Below are positions 1-7,455 of a DNA stretch of 64,000 nt, in pieces. How positions within the stretch are numbered: the stretch's first letter is position 1; every line of letters begins with the position of its first letter. Origin of the DNA: Pelagibacterales bacterium SAG-MED49 (GTDB lineage: Bacteria; Pseudomonadota; Alphaproteobacteria; Pelagibacterales; Pelagibacteraceae); NCBI GenBank assembly GCA_014653365.1, contig JACWEQ010000001.1, forward strand, positions 1-64,000, written 5' to 3'. The notes below the pieces were generated by a model. It was not told the origin of the DNA. It searched no databases and saw only the letters and a program-made list of their open reading frames with translations. Both the position numbers and the translations under genes were made by a program.

Positions 1-444
1 AATAACATCACATCGTCATCACCTATGATTGCTCAACAAATTTGGAGTTTATGGAGCACACATCCAACGGATGAAAAATTGACTTCAATTTTAGATGAGG
101 GTTCAAGGTTAGTTCAAGACAAGCAACTTGCTCGAGCTATAAATGTTTTTACTGAAGTCATTGATTTAGATCCTACCTGGGCTGAAGCTTGGAATAAAAG
201 AGCGACTGTATTTTATATGGTTGGTGAGTTTAAAAGATCTCAAGATGATATAGATAAAGTTTTAGAGTTAGAAAAAAGACATTTTGGAGCTTTAGCGGGT
301 CAAGGGATGGTCAATATTCAATTAAAAAACTATGATAAAGCTAAGAGAAGCTATGAAAAGGTTCAAGAAATTTACCCTGCTATGAAATCACCACAGGTAA
401 TGATTGAACAAATTGAAGAGATTATTAAAAGACAATCAATCTAA
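1..444 (+). CDS. TPR-repeat protein, 5' end cut by the window edge
   Basis: Tetratricopeptide-repeat protein, probably a periplasmic or envelope protein-interaction scaffold. The frame is open without a stop from base 1; the first ATG inside the window is at 25, but the residues encoded before it (NNITSSSP) look like the tail of an N-terminal region, so the real start probably lies upstream. The visible part carries about three helix-turn-helix TPR units, with typical W/A/Y-G-x-Y spacing (AEAWNKRATVFYMVGEF, then FGALAGQGMVNIQLKNY). It resembles the short alphaproteobacterial TPR family whose core reads IWSLWSTHPTDEKL. The next gene starts 6 nt downstream on the same strand. TPR identity is firm; the partner is unknown. 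Confidence 0.8.
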   Translation, partial: NNITSSSPMIAQQIWSLWSTHPTDEKLTSILDEGSRLVQDKQLARAINVFTEVIDLDPTWAEAWNKRATVFYMVGEFKRSQDDIDKVLELEKRHFGALAGQGMVNIQLKNYDKAKRSYEKVQEIYPAMKSPQVMIEQIEEIIKRQSI

Positions 445-450
445 TATTAA

Positions 451-1632
451 ATGTTAAAATATTATGATGTCATCGTAATAGGGGCTGGTGCAGCTGGCAT
501 GATGAGTGCCATTGAGGCTGGTAAACGTGGTCGTAAAGTTTTACTCGTTGATCATTATAAAAAAATTGGTGAAAAGATTAGAATTTCTGGTGGAGGCAGA
601 TGTAATTTTACTAATATTCACACGAACCCTAATAAGTTTCTTTCACAAAATCCAAAATTTGTAAGATCAGCTCTAAGTCAATACACACAAAATGACTTTA
701 TTAACTTAATTAATAAGTATGAAATTAAATTTCATGAAAAAAAATTAGGACAATTATTTTGTGATCATAGTGCTCAACAAATAGTTGAGATGTTGCTTAA
801 AGAATGTGAATTAGCAAATGTAACTATTATAAAGGAATTTATTATAAAAAATGTTACGAAAGAAAATGATCAATATCTTGTATCAACTGAAACTGACAAA
901 TATTCATCACAGTCTTTAATTATTGCAACAGGTGGATTATCAGTACCAAAAATTGGTGCCACTTCATTTGGTTATGAAATTGCTAAAAAATTTGATCACG
1001 ATATCATTGAAACCTTACCTGCATTAGTGCCACTGACGTTTAACGAAAAGATATTGGAAATGTGTAAAGAATTAACAGGTTTATCAGTTGAGGCTATTGT
1101 CTCTTTTAATAAAACTTTATTTCAAGAAGGAATGTTATTCACTCATCGAGGTTTAAGTGGGCCTTCTATTTTACAAATTTCATCATATTGGAAACTAGGA
1201 GATAATATTAAAGTTAATCTGTCGCCAAAATTAAACACTTATCAATTATTAGAAGAAAAAAGAAAATTAAATCCTAAATTTGATATTTTAAATATTGTAA
1301 GTGAAATTTTACCAAAAAGATTAGCTCAAATTATCTGTAGTGAAAATAAAGTAAGTGGGAATATTTCTGAATTATCTAACAAAATATTAAAACAGCTAAG
1401 TGAGAATATTAATAATTGGTTAATCAATCCAACGGGTTCTGAAGGATATAGAACAGCTGAAGTCACTTTAGGAGGAGTTAATACTAAAGAACTATCCTCT
1501 AAAACTATGATGTCTAATAAGCATAAGAATTTATTTTTTATTGGTGAAGTTGTTGATGTAACTGGGCACTTGGGTGGATATAATTTTCAATGGGCTTGGT
1601 CTTCTGGTTATGTTGCGGGCCAATATGCATAA
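451..1632 (+). CDS. BaiN/HI0933-family FAD-dependent flavoprotein
   Basis: NAD(P)/FAD-dependent oxidoreductase of the HI0933/YhiN/BaiN family, whose physiological substrate is mostly undefined. The 393-residue length is normal for the family. A Rossmann dinucleotide-binding GAGAAG sits at residues 11-16, followed by the family signature GGGRCNFTN at 47-55. A C-terminal FAD-contact segment (VDVTGHLGGYNFQWAWSSG) ends the protein. The ATG follows the preceding TPR gene by 6 nt, so the two may be co-transcribed. Family assignment is strong; the reaction is not predictable from sequence. Confidence 0.9.
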   Translation: MLKYYDVIVIGAGAAGMMSAIEAGKRGRKVLLVDHYKKIGEKIRISGGGRCNFTNIHTNPNKFLSQNPKFVRSALSQYTQNDFINLINKYEIKFHEKKLGQLFCDHSAQQIVEMLLKECELANVTIIKEFIIKNVTKENDQYLVSTETDKYSSQSLIIATGGLSVPKIGATSFGYEIAKKFDHDIIETLPALVPLTFNEKILEMCKELTGLSVEAIVSFNKTLFQEGMLFTHRGLSGPSILQISSYWKLGDNIKVNLSPKLNTYQLLEEKRKLNPKFDILNIVSEILPKRLAQIICSENKVSGNISELSNKILKQLSENINNWLINPTGSEGYRTAEVTLGGVNTKELSSKTMMSNKHKNLFFIGEVVDVTGHLGGYNFQWAWSSGYVAGQYA

Positions 1633-1677
1633 AACCATCGTATCGACTTAATCCATTCTATTTGCTAAAATATTAAA

Positions 1678-2307
1678 ATGTGTGGAAGATATGTTGTAAA
1701 AAATCCAGTTACCAAAACTAGCAAGCTAGTTAAATCTGCAATTCAAGTTGAAGATAATGAAAATTATAATGCTCACCCTTATCAAAAGCTGCCAGTTATT
1801 AAAAAATATAAAAATGGAAATACTTTAGAGGCTCTTAAATGGGGTTTAATTCCAGGTTGGGCTAAAGATAAAGATTTTAAAGCATTAATTAATGCAAGAT
1901 TAGAGACCATTGATGAGAAAGTTTCATTTAAAAAATTAATTAAGAATAATCGATGTGTTGCAGTAGCTGATGGTTTTTATGAATGGAAGAGAGAAGAAAA
2001 AGAAAAAACCCCCCATTATTTTACTAGAAAAGACACAAACCCAATATTCTTTGCTGGTATTTTTGAAAATGATCAATTTTGTCTAATTACAGAAGTGGCC
2101 AAAGATAACATTAGTGAAATTCACCACCGACAACCTGTTATTATTAACCAAACAGATATTAATCGATATTTAAATCTAGAATTACAAGGTTCTGCTTTTT
2201 TGAATGAATGCAGTAAACCTGATTTGATATTTCATGAAGTATCTAAAGATGTTAACAAACCAACAAATAATACAGCGTCTTTAATTCAAAAAGTAAGTAA
2301 TGAATAA
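1678..2307 (+). CDS. SRAP (YedK/HMCES-type) abasic-site crosslinking protein
   Basis: SOS-response-associated peptidase family protein. Known members form a DNA-protein crosslink through Cys2 to shield abasic sites in single-stranded DNA. The start MCGRY places the catalytic Cys at position 2, which fixes the start codon. Other active-site positions are visible: Asn72 in LINARLE, Glu102 in GFYEWK and His149 in the IHHRQPVI segment, which replaces the usual IHDRMPVI. Length (209 aa) is typical. It overlaps the next gene by 8 nt, suggesting translational coupling. Confidence 0.92.
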   Translation: MCGRYVVKNPVTKTSKLVKSAIQVEDNENYNAHPYQKLPVIKKYKNGNTLEALKWGLIPGWAKDKDFKALINARLETIDEKVSFKKLIKNNRCVAVADGFYEWKREEKEKTPHYFTRKDTNPIFFAGIFENDQFCLITEVAKDNISEIHHRQPVIINQTDINRYLNLELQGSAFLNECSKPDLIFHEVSKDVNKPTNNTASLIQKVSNE

Positions 2308-2785
2308 TAAAATTGAATTAAAAGGTCAATGTTTGTGTGGAGAAGTAAAATACAAACTATCTGAAAAACCTTTATTTACTCAAGCATGTCACTGTAAAGA
2401 TTGTAAAGTATTGACTGGCTCTTCTTATGTTATTAATTCAAGCATTTTAGAAAACACTTTAACCATTACTGATGGTGAGCTTTCAGCAACTAAAAAACTT
2501 ATAGCTGGTAGTGGCAAGTTTATTACAATTTTCTTTTGTAAAAATTGTGGAGCTTATATTTATACAGATTACGAGTCTGCTATTGGTAGATTAAATGTTA
2601 GAACTCAAACTTTAGAAAATTCTAAAACATATCCACCCCAAGCTCATATATTTACTAAAGATAAAGATGAATGGGTAAATTTATCAAATATTAATAATTG
2701 TTTTGAGAAAATGTATGATCCAAAAGAAACTTGGCCAAATGAAAGTCTTATTAGAATTAAAGAATATCTAAATACAAAAAAATGA
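2300..2785 (+). CDS. GFA-domain (CENP-V fold) zinc protein
   Basis: Protein of the glutathione-dependent formaldehyde-activating (GFA) fold, probably cytosolic. Zinc-binding cysteines are in the expected order: C11 and C13 (CLCGE), C30, C32 and C35 (CHCKDC), and C80 and C83 (CKNC). Family members bind Zn and sometimes glutathione; enzymatic activity is disputed for many of them. It overlaps its upstream neighbour by 8 nt and the downstream oxidoreductase by 4 nt, so it sits in a tight operon. A link to the frmA/fghA pair at 46 kb is possible but not supported by position. Confidence 0.88.
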   Translation: MNNKIELKGQCLCGEVKYKLSEKPLFTQACHCKDCKVLTGSSYVINSSILENTLTITDGELSATKKLIAGSGKFITIFFCKNCGAYIYTDYESAIGRLNVRTQTLENSKTYPPQAHIFTKDKDEWVNLSNINNCFEKMYDPKETWPNESLIRIKEYLNTKK

Positions 2786-4128
2786 AAAATATCTATCATT
2801 CGGATATTTATAAATTTAATACACCTGTCAAAAGTTACTGGGAAGATAATTCACAAGAAAATCTAAACTTAGAAAAATTAACTAAAGATGTTAAATCAGA
2901 AATAGTTGTCATAGGCGGTGGTTATACTGGATTATTATGTGCGATTAATTTAATTGAAAATCACAACTTAGATGTAATTTTAGTTGAAGCTGGAAAAATA
3001 GGCTGGGGTGCATCATCTCGTAATGCTGGATTTAATTGTTTACCGCCAAGCAAGATGTCTTTTAAAAAAATGCAATCTATTTACGGCAATGATGAAACTA
3101 AAAAATTTTATAAAAACTCTGTTGAAGGCTCAAATTATACAAAAGATATTATAAAAGAATATAATATTGACTGTGATGTAACAGGGAATAGCAATTATGT
3201 TGTAGCCCATCATCCAAATAAATTTGAGCAAATTAAAGAACAAGCTAGAGCTTATAAGGATGAATTTGAGATTGAAACAGAGGTGTATTCAAAAGAAGAA
3301 TTCAATCAAATTGGTCATGGTGGAACTGAACAATATGGTGCTTTCTCCTATAAACCTGGATTTGCAATCAATCCTCTTAAATTTGTTAATGGGATTACAA
3401 AACACGCTTTATCAAAAAAATTAAAGATATTTGAACACACTAAAGTAGACCAAATTAATAAAGATAATGGATCTTATCTTTTAAAAACTAAAGAAGGATC
3501 TATTCGATCTAAAAAAATAGTTGTTGCAACCAATGGATTTTACCAAGAAGGTTTAGTTCCTAAAATGGATGGAAGGGTATTGCCTGTTATTTCAAATATC
3601 ATTGTTACAAGAAAACTTAATGATGATGAACTCAATGCTCATAATTTTAAAACATTTTCACCTATCGCTAATACTAAAAACCTTTTATATTATTATAGAA
3701 AATTGCCAGATAATCGAATTTTGTTTGGAACAAGAGGCGATTTAAGTGGAAGTGACCAATCGAATTTAGATATGTCAAAAAAGATGGAAAAATTTTTAAA
3801 GGACATATTTCCTAAATGGAGCAATATTAATATTGAATATAATTGGCGAGGATTAATTGCTTTATCTCAAAAATTAACTCCTTCAATTGGCAAAATAGAT
3901 AATGAAGAAATATACTATGGATTTGGCTACAATGGAGTAGGGGTTAGTGCAGCTCCTTGGACTGGAAAACAGTTATCTAAGTTAGTTTTCTCATCAAATA
4001 GTAAAGATCTTGATATCTCAAAGATTTATAAAGGATTACCTAAAAAGTTTATATTTCCTAAATTAAGAGTGTTTTATTTTAGACTAGCAGTTCTATTTTA
4101 TAATATTAAAGATAAGTTTAATATTTAA
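2782..4128 (+). CDS. DAO-family FAD oxidoreductase (PuuB/OrdL-like)
   Basis: FAD-dependent amine/amino-acid oxidase of the DAO superfamily, closest in layout to gamma-glutamylputrescine oxidase-like proteins. An N-terminal extension precedes the Rossmann GGGYTG near residue 47, followed by the conserved WGASSRNAGFN that positions the flavin, and a C-terminal FAD segment GYNGVGVSAAPWTGK. Length (448 aa) is normal. It overlaps the GFA gene by 4 nt. Its last 43 codons are repeated, degenerate, 400 bp downstream (4526-4657). The substrate amine is not predictable. Confidence 0.85.
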   Translation: MKNIYHSDIYKFNTPVKSYWEDNSQENLNLEKLTKDVKSEIVVIGGGYTGLLCAINLIENHNLDVILVEAGKIGWGASSRNAGFNCLPPSKMSFKKMQSIYGNDETKKFYKNSVEGSNYTKDIIKEYNIDCDVTGNSNYVVAHHPNKFEQIKEQARAYKDEFEIETEVYSKEEFNQIGHGGTEQYGAFSYKPGFAINPLKFVNGITKHALSKKLKIFEHTKVDQINKDNGSYLLKTKEGSIRSKKIVVATNGFYQEGLVPKMDGRVLPVISNIIVTRKLNDDELNAHNFKTFSPIANTKNLLYYYRKLPDNRILFGTRGDLSGSDQSNLDMSKKMEKFLKDIFPKWSNINIEYNWRGLIALSQKLTPSIGKIDNEEIYYGFGYNGVGVSAAPWTGKQLSKLVFSSNSKDLDISKIYKGLPKKFIFPKLRVFYFRLAVLFYNIKDKFNI

Positions 4129-4162
4129 GAAAATATATGACTAAAAAATTTAAAGAGATCTT

Positions 4163-4348
4163 ATGAATGTATTTATAATTTTATCAGTACTTGTAATTGT
4201 ACTTGGTGTTATTTTATTAGTGGCTTCACCATCAGCATTATTTACTTTAAATTGGAAAGAAAAAACAGGAAAAGAAAAATTTCTGATGTTCTTATTTTAT
4301 AGTATTTTGGTTTATATAATAAACATCATTTATTGGATTATAAAATAA
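4163..4348 (+). CDS. small two-helix membrane protein (61 aa)
   Basis: Unrecognised 61-residue protein with two hydrophobic helices (about residues 3-27 and 42-60) separated by a charged loop, NWKEKTGKEK. It probably sits in the inner membrane. A short purine-rich AAAGAGATC lies just upstream of the ATG. It lies between the complete DAO-type oxidoreductase gene and a duplicated remnant of that gene's 3' end, together with a second tiny membrane gene, so the pair may have entered by the event that made the duplication. No function is assignable. Confidence 0.6.
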   Translation: MNVFIILSVLVIVLGVILLVASPSALFTLNWKEKTGKEKFLMFLFYSILVYIINIIYWIIK

Positions 4349-4354
4349 GTAATA

Positions 4355-4519
4355 ATGGATAAAGTTTTATCTGTCATATTTATGGTTGGGGTATTAGTTT
4401 TAGTTCTTCCTGCATTTTTAAAATCTAATTCAACATTAAAGCTTTTTTTAAAAAACTTATCAATATGGGCACTAATAGTAATTGTTATCTTGGCTATTGT
4501 TATATTTTTTCTGAGGTAA
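4355..4519 (+). CDS. small two-helix membrane protein (54 aa)
   Basis: Short ORF MDKVLSVIFMVGVLVLVLPA..., ending FFLR. Two transmembrane helices (about residues 4-20 and 37-53) flank a short polar loop with Lys residues. It starts 6 nt after the stop of the preceding 61-aa membrane protein, and that spacing plus the same strand suggest the two are expressed together. No family recognised. Support is the clean frame and tight spacing only. Confidence 0.5.
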   Translation: MDKVLSVIFMVGVLVLVLPAFLKSNSTLKLFLKNLSIWALIVIVILAIVIFFLR

Positions 4520-4525
4520 AAACTT

Positions 4526-4657
4526 AATAGTAAAGATCTTGATATCTCAAAGATATATAAAAGATTAGCTAAAAAGTTTGTTTTTCCTCAATTAAGGACT
4601 ATTCATTTTAAATTGGCTGTGTGGTTTTATACAGTTAAAGATAGGTTAAATATTTGA
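4526..4657 (+). pseudogene. duplicated 3' remnant of the DAO-type oxidoreductase gene
   Basis: This 132-bp stretch reads NSKDLDISKIYKRLAKKF... and ends at a TGA. It aligns codon for codon with the last 43 residues of the oxidoreductase at 2782-4128, with scattered substitutions (G/R, P/A, I/V, K/Q). There is no start codon or upstream domain, so it is a gene scrap. It marks a tandem duplication or an insertion that carried the two tiny membrane genes between the copies. Confidence 0.85.
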
Positions 4658-4720
4658 TATAGTGTTTAATACTAATTGAGACTATCTAAGAAAGAGTATT
4701 AACAATAAACAGGAGAAGAA

Positions 4721-5170
4721 ATGTTAAAAGTATATTTGGCGGGTGAAATTCATACTAATTGGCGTGAAGAAATAATTGAAAATTGTAAAAAAGAAAATTT
4801 AGATATTCAATTTACATCTCCTGTAACAGATCATCCTTCATCAGATGATTGTGGTATTGAAATTCTAGGCCCAGAAGAGAAAAATCTTTGGAAAGATAGG
4901 AAAGGTGCAAATATCAATTCAATTAGAACTAAAAAATCTATTAAAGACAGTGATGTAGTAGTTGTTAAATTTGGTGAAAAATACAAACAATGGAATGCAG
5001 CTTTTGATGCGGGTTATGCATCTGCTTTAAATAAATCAATTATCGTTATACAAAATGAAGATCATCAGCATGCTTTAAAAGAAATAGATGCTGCAGCCTC
5101 AGCTGTTGCCTCAGATCAAATGCAGGTGGTTAGAATATTGAAATATGTTTTAGAGGGAACTTTAAAATAA
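4721..5170 (+). CDS. YtoQ-family protein
   Basis: Conserved YtoQ-family protein, related in fold to nucleoside 2-deoxyribosyltransferases but of unknown function. Features seen: N-terminal LKVYLAGEIHTNWREEI, a central SDVVVVKFGEKYKQWNAAFDAGYA and a conserved HALKEIDAAASA. The full 149-residue length matches the family. A clear Shine-Dalgarno AGGAGAAG precedes the ATG at 4721. A hairpin with a T-run follows the stop. Cytosolic; substrate unknown. Confidence 0.85.
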   Translation: MLKVYLAGEIHTNWREEIIENCKKENLDIQFTSPVTDHPSSDDCGIEILGPEEKNLWKDRKGANINSIRTKKSIKDSDVVVVKFGEKYKQWNAAFDAGYASALNKSIIVIQNEDHQHALKEIDAAASAVASDQMQVVRILKYVLEGTLK

Positions 5171-5203
5171 AAATTTTTAGGGATCGTGGTTCTAGGTTTT
5201 TTT

Positions 5204-5236
5204 AGTTACCCTCTAGAATAAGGGTAACTAAATTTT
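5204..5236 (+). terminator. rho-independent-like terminator after ytoQ-like gene
   Basis: Inverted repeat AGTTACCCT (5204-5212) / AGGGTAACT (5221-5229) with an 8-nt loop, followed by AAATTTTTTT on the plus strand. It serves the plus-strand gene and lies between convergent genes. The same hairpin recurs at 51042-51067 beside the second DUF3303 gene. Confidence 0.7.
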
Positions 5237-5241
5237 TTTGA

Positions 5242-5547
5242 TTAACCTTTTTGATTAGCAATCATAGCCTTAATAGCTTTTCTTGCATTAGCATCATCTA
5301 ATACTGGTTTAACGATAGGAAAAGTGCATGCCCCAGACCAACCCATGATCCATGCTGTTAGCGATTCTTGATTATCTGTATCAACTATTATTAAGCCACT
5401 TCCGTTAGCTGCATCGTGCCAACGACCAATTTGTTTTACATCAGCAGGGTATTCTCCAGCAATTTGTTCATCAGTCATATTTGCAAAAAAAGCTTGCGTC
5501 TCTGCTTGCTTGTCTCGATCTAATTGATATGTACACATAAAAATCAT
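5242..5547 (-). CDS. DUF3303 protein, copy 1
   Basis: Small (101 aa) alpha/beta-barrel-like protein of the DUF3303 type. Seen: MIFMCTYQLDRDKQAETQAF, a conserved GRWHDAANGSG and IVDTDNQESLTAW. Function unknown; the fold is typical of dimeric ferredoxin-like stress or monooxygenase-like proteins. It differs from the copy at 51079-51384 at only two residues by eye (L/V near 51 and A/G near 66), and the flanking DNA is also shared, so this is a recent duplication. It lies at the downstream end of the cassette array, reading the same way as the cassette genes. Confidence 0.8.
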   Translation of the reverse strand: MIFMCTYQLDRDKQAETQAFFANMTDEQIAGEYPADVKQIGRWHDAANGSGLIIVDTDNQESLTAWIMGWSGACTFPIVKPVLDDANARKAIKAMIANQKG

Positions 5548-5612
5548 TTTATTATCCTTTGTTAAGTTATTATTTGTGTTTATTTATTTTTAATCTAACA
5601 GCAATTATAGTT

Positions 5613-5640
5613 GATGGCCACGCCCTAGGGTATTATAATA
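5613..5640 (+). repeat. GGCCACGCC boundary repeat upstream of DUF3303 copy 1
   Basis: ATGGCCACGCCCTAGGGTATT is a diverged version of the 27-bp sequence found at 51452-51478 in the same position relative to DUF3303, and in inverted orientation at 5814-5840. It forms an imperfect inverted repeat with the latter around the first spacer module. Confidence 0.55.
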
Positions 5641-5642
5641 CC

Positions 5643-5672
5643 AATGCAGCTTAATGTGGAATAGGTTGAACC
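5643..5672. repeat. 10-bp tandem repeat block D (3 units)
   Basis: Units AATGCAGCTT, AATGTGGAAT, AGGTTGAACC at exact 10-bp spacing, followed by CCCCAAATAAT. Homologous in position to blocks at 8090, 9346 and 11033, which have four units each; a preceding TATTATAATACC may be a decayed fourth unit. Confidence 0.7.
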
Positions 5673-5673
5673 G

Positions 5674-5742
5674 CTAATCCCCCAAATAATCGCCAGCTTC
5701 CTGTATCATTTTCCATAGTTTACTTGCGTTTTCTTTATTCAC
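5674..5742 (-). other. conserved 22-codon reading frame, array copy 1
   Basis: Minus-strand GTG...TAG frame reading VNKENASKLWKMIQEAGDYL plus GD. Same length (69 nt) and frame as copies at 8131-8199 and 9387-9455. Differences from copy 2 are three synonymous changes and one D/E change, which suggests selection on a peptide or descent from a coding region. The frame is closed by a TAA seven codons upstream in every copy. No convincing ribosome-binding site. Confidence 0.55.
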
Positions 5743-5770
5743 ACTGTCCCATTTTCTGTTTTATCTCTTC

Positions 5771-5790
5771 TGTGTCGAGTTTGTGTCGAG
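5771..5790. repeat. private flank repeat X1, left
   Basis: TGTGTCGAGTTTGTGTCGAG, itself a direct repeat of TGTGTCGAG at 11-bp spacing, preceded by TTTATCTC. Matches imperfectly its partner at 8001-8021 on the other side of cargo 1 (TTTGGCATCGAG variant). Confidence 0.75.
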
Positions 5791-5792
5791 TT

Positions 5793-5812
5793 ATCCTATA
5801 AAATCCTATAAC
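5793..5812. repeat. cassette left-end motif, copy 1
   Basis: ATCCTATAAAATCCTATAAC, identical at 8250-8269 and 9507-9526, always 1-2 nt inside the left private repeat. Internal direct repeat of ATCCTATAA. Confidence 0.85.
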
Positions 5813-5813
5813 A

Positions 5814-5840
5814 ATATTCAATAAGCCTGAGGCGTGGCTA
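5814..5840. repeat. 27-bp boundary repeat (inverted copy)
   Basis: Perfect 27-bp reverse complement of 51452-51478, by eye; core AAGCCTGAGGCGTGGC. It includes the TAG stop of the UDG-like gene. In the other copy it sits upstream of DUF3303, so this links cassette 1 with the DUF3303 module. Confidence 0.75.
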
Positions 5841-6515
5841 GTTATTAGACTTTAATAAACTCATCATTGTTGATTTGTATTCATTAAATTGAATATTTTT
5901 TCTAGCATTTGCTCCCGAGGGATGAGGAAAGCCTTTTAAAAAATAACTTAATTTAAGATCATATTTATTATTTAGATATTCAATGGTAGATGAGACGGTA
6001 TTTCCTAGAGGAATAATGATAGCTTTCTTTAAAGTTTTTAATTCTTGTAAGAAGTTTTTTTCAATAAAATCTAAAAGTATTTTCTTGTTTAGAATATTCG
6101 CACCTGAATAATTTTTTCCTTTATCAAATACAGGGTATTTAACTAAAGACGTAGTATGGAGATATTTACTATCTTTATTAAATAAACTCTCACAAGATTT
6201 AATTTTTAATTTCTTATTTACTTTTAGTTCATCCAAGTATTTAACTAGTGTGGTTCTCATACTGCCTTTAAAACTAGATAAATCTTTGACTTCTTTTAGT
6301 GATTTACCATCATTGATTACTTGGAAACTTTGTAACATTTGTTGAAGTCCAGGGGTAATACCAACAATCATTATTTTTGCTTTAGGATTAACATAATCAA
6401 AAGGTGCATAATAAATTTTAATATTAGCTTCTTTATCAATTAAAAACTTATTACTAGTGATAGTAGATTTATTAATCTTTTTAAGTGATCTAATTTGTCT
6501 TAAAAATTTGGACAT
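5838..6515 (-). CDS. uracil-DNA glycosylase superfamily protein
   Basis: Cytosolic protein of the UDG superfamily (225 aa). Seen: KIMIVGITPG near residues 50-60, corresponding to the motif-1 region that binds DNA/uracil, and a C-terminal LKGFPHPSGANA, corresponding to the motif-2 H-P-S-x-A/N loop that inserts into the DNA minor groove. The middle is divergent, so the substrate may not be uracil. It is the last gene of cassette 1 and begins 12 nt after a PD-(D/E)XK-like nuclease gene; the pairing suggests a nucleic-acid-targeting two-gene module, possibly defensive. The superfamily call is good; the activity is unproven. Confidence 0.7.
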   Translation of the reverse strand: MSKFLRQIRSLKKINKSTITSNKFLIDKEANIKIYYAPFDYVNPKAKIMIVGITPGLQQMLQSFQVINDGKSLKEVKDLSSFKGSMRTTLVKYLDELKVNKKLKIKSCESLFNKDSKYLHTTSLVKYPVFDKGKNYSGANILNKKILLDFIEKNFLQELKTLKKAIIIPLGNTVSSTIEYLNNKYDLKLSYFLKGFPHPSGANARKNIQFNEYKSTMMSLLKSNN

Positions 6516-6527
6516 TTAATTAAATTT

Positions 6528-6941
6528 TTATTTTTTTAATTTAAATTTTCTTAAAAAATTTTGATATTGTTTTGGAGGTGGATTTTTCCAATCATATGCT
6601 CCTTTATTTTTCCAACTAGAAGTATTTGCCACTGTGCTATTATCTAAAACAAAATCAACAGCTAAGTCGTGAGGATATAAATAAATATTGTCTCCGACCC
6701 TATAACAAATATAAATATCTTTATTTAAGTACTTTTTATTTATAGAAAACCTTCCTTTTAATTGAATTTTTAACAAGGTTTTTCCATCACTGTGCTGTGC
6801 TAAAAAATCTGCACCTTTCCAATCATCATAAAATCTTATAGTTGTAAAACCATAATCAGCCAATATTGCACTAGCCTTATGAAAATTATAATTTTCCTGC
6901 TGTTTTGTACTTAAATCTTTATAATTAATTTTTTTATACAT
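6528..6941 (-). CDS. PD-(D/E)XK-like nuclease candidate (137 aa)
   Basis: Protein with a compact restriction-nuclease-like motif: FYDDWKGADFLAQH, giving an Asp after a GAD turn, then about 12 residues to LKIQLKGR, giving a Q-x-K catalytic pair. An N-terminal helix segment (ENYNFHKASAILADYGF) and a C-terminal NTSSWKNKGAYDWKNPP complete it. The layout matches a widespread small family usually left as hypothetical. It starts cassette 1's gene pair with the UDG-like gene 12 nt downstream. Nuclease activity is inference from the motif; no helicase or specificity subunit is nearby. Confidence 0.5.
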   Translation of the reverse strand: MYKKINYKDLSTKQQENYNFHKASAILADYGFTTIRFYDDWKGADFLAQHSDGKTLLKIQLKGRFSINKKYLNKDIYICYRVGDNIYLYPHDLAVDFVLDNSTVANTSSWKNKGAYDWKNPPPKQYQNFLRKFKLKK

Positions 6942-7011
6942 ATTATAAAACCAATTTGTCTATTTTCTTTTTTTAAGAGTAGTAATTTTTTCATTATTTA
7001 CCCAAATTCTA

Positions 7012-7452
7012 TTAAAAAACTCTTTCTTTTGCTATACAAACTCCAGGATATTCTCTATCGCCTATCTTTGATGCTTCAGTAAATTCAATTCCCGTACCTT
7101 TGGGTCTAAAGCCCTCTTTAAATTTACCAGTCATACGATTTATATAAAAATAATGAATATTATGGGTCCAGTGTTTTTGAAAGTAGAATTCATCTTTCTT
7201 TGGCATAAATTTATAACCATATAACTCAAAAGCATTTAGTTTTTTTTGAATTCGGTTTAAATCTTTTAATTTTTTATGATTATGTTTTATAAAAACTGTT
7301 CGTTTATCCTCATCAATTTTAAATATCCAAGTAAGTTTTTTATCAGCTCTTTTGCATTCTAACTGACCTACAAACTTATCATGCGCATATGCATTCCCCT
7401 CGATATTAAAGATGAAATAAAAAAAGATAAAAAATAAAGTAAATTTTTTCAT
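7012..7452 (-). CDS. secreted hypothetical protein (146 aa)
   Basis: Unrecognised protein with an N-terminal signal peptide: MKKFTLFFIFFYFIFNIEGNAYAH, hydrophobic core and an AYA-like cleavage site near residue 23. The mature part is basic and mixed alpha/beta, with two Cys (CK near 33 and CIA near the C-terminus) that could form a disulfide in the periplasm. It begins 3 nt after the two-helix membrane gene ends, and all five genes of cassette 1 run the same way, so they are probably co-transcribed. Confidence 0.6.
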   Translation of the reverse strand: MKKFTLFFIFFYFIFNIEGNAYAHDKFVGQLECKRADKKLTWIFKIDEDKRTVFIKHNHKKLKDLNRIQKKLNAFELYGYKFMPKKDEFYFQKHWTHNIHYFYINRMTGKFKEGFRPKGTGIEFTEASKIGDREYPGVCIAKERVF

Positions 7453-7455
7453 TAT

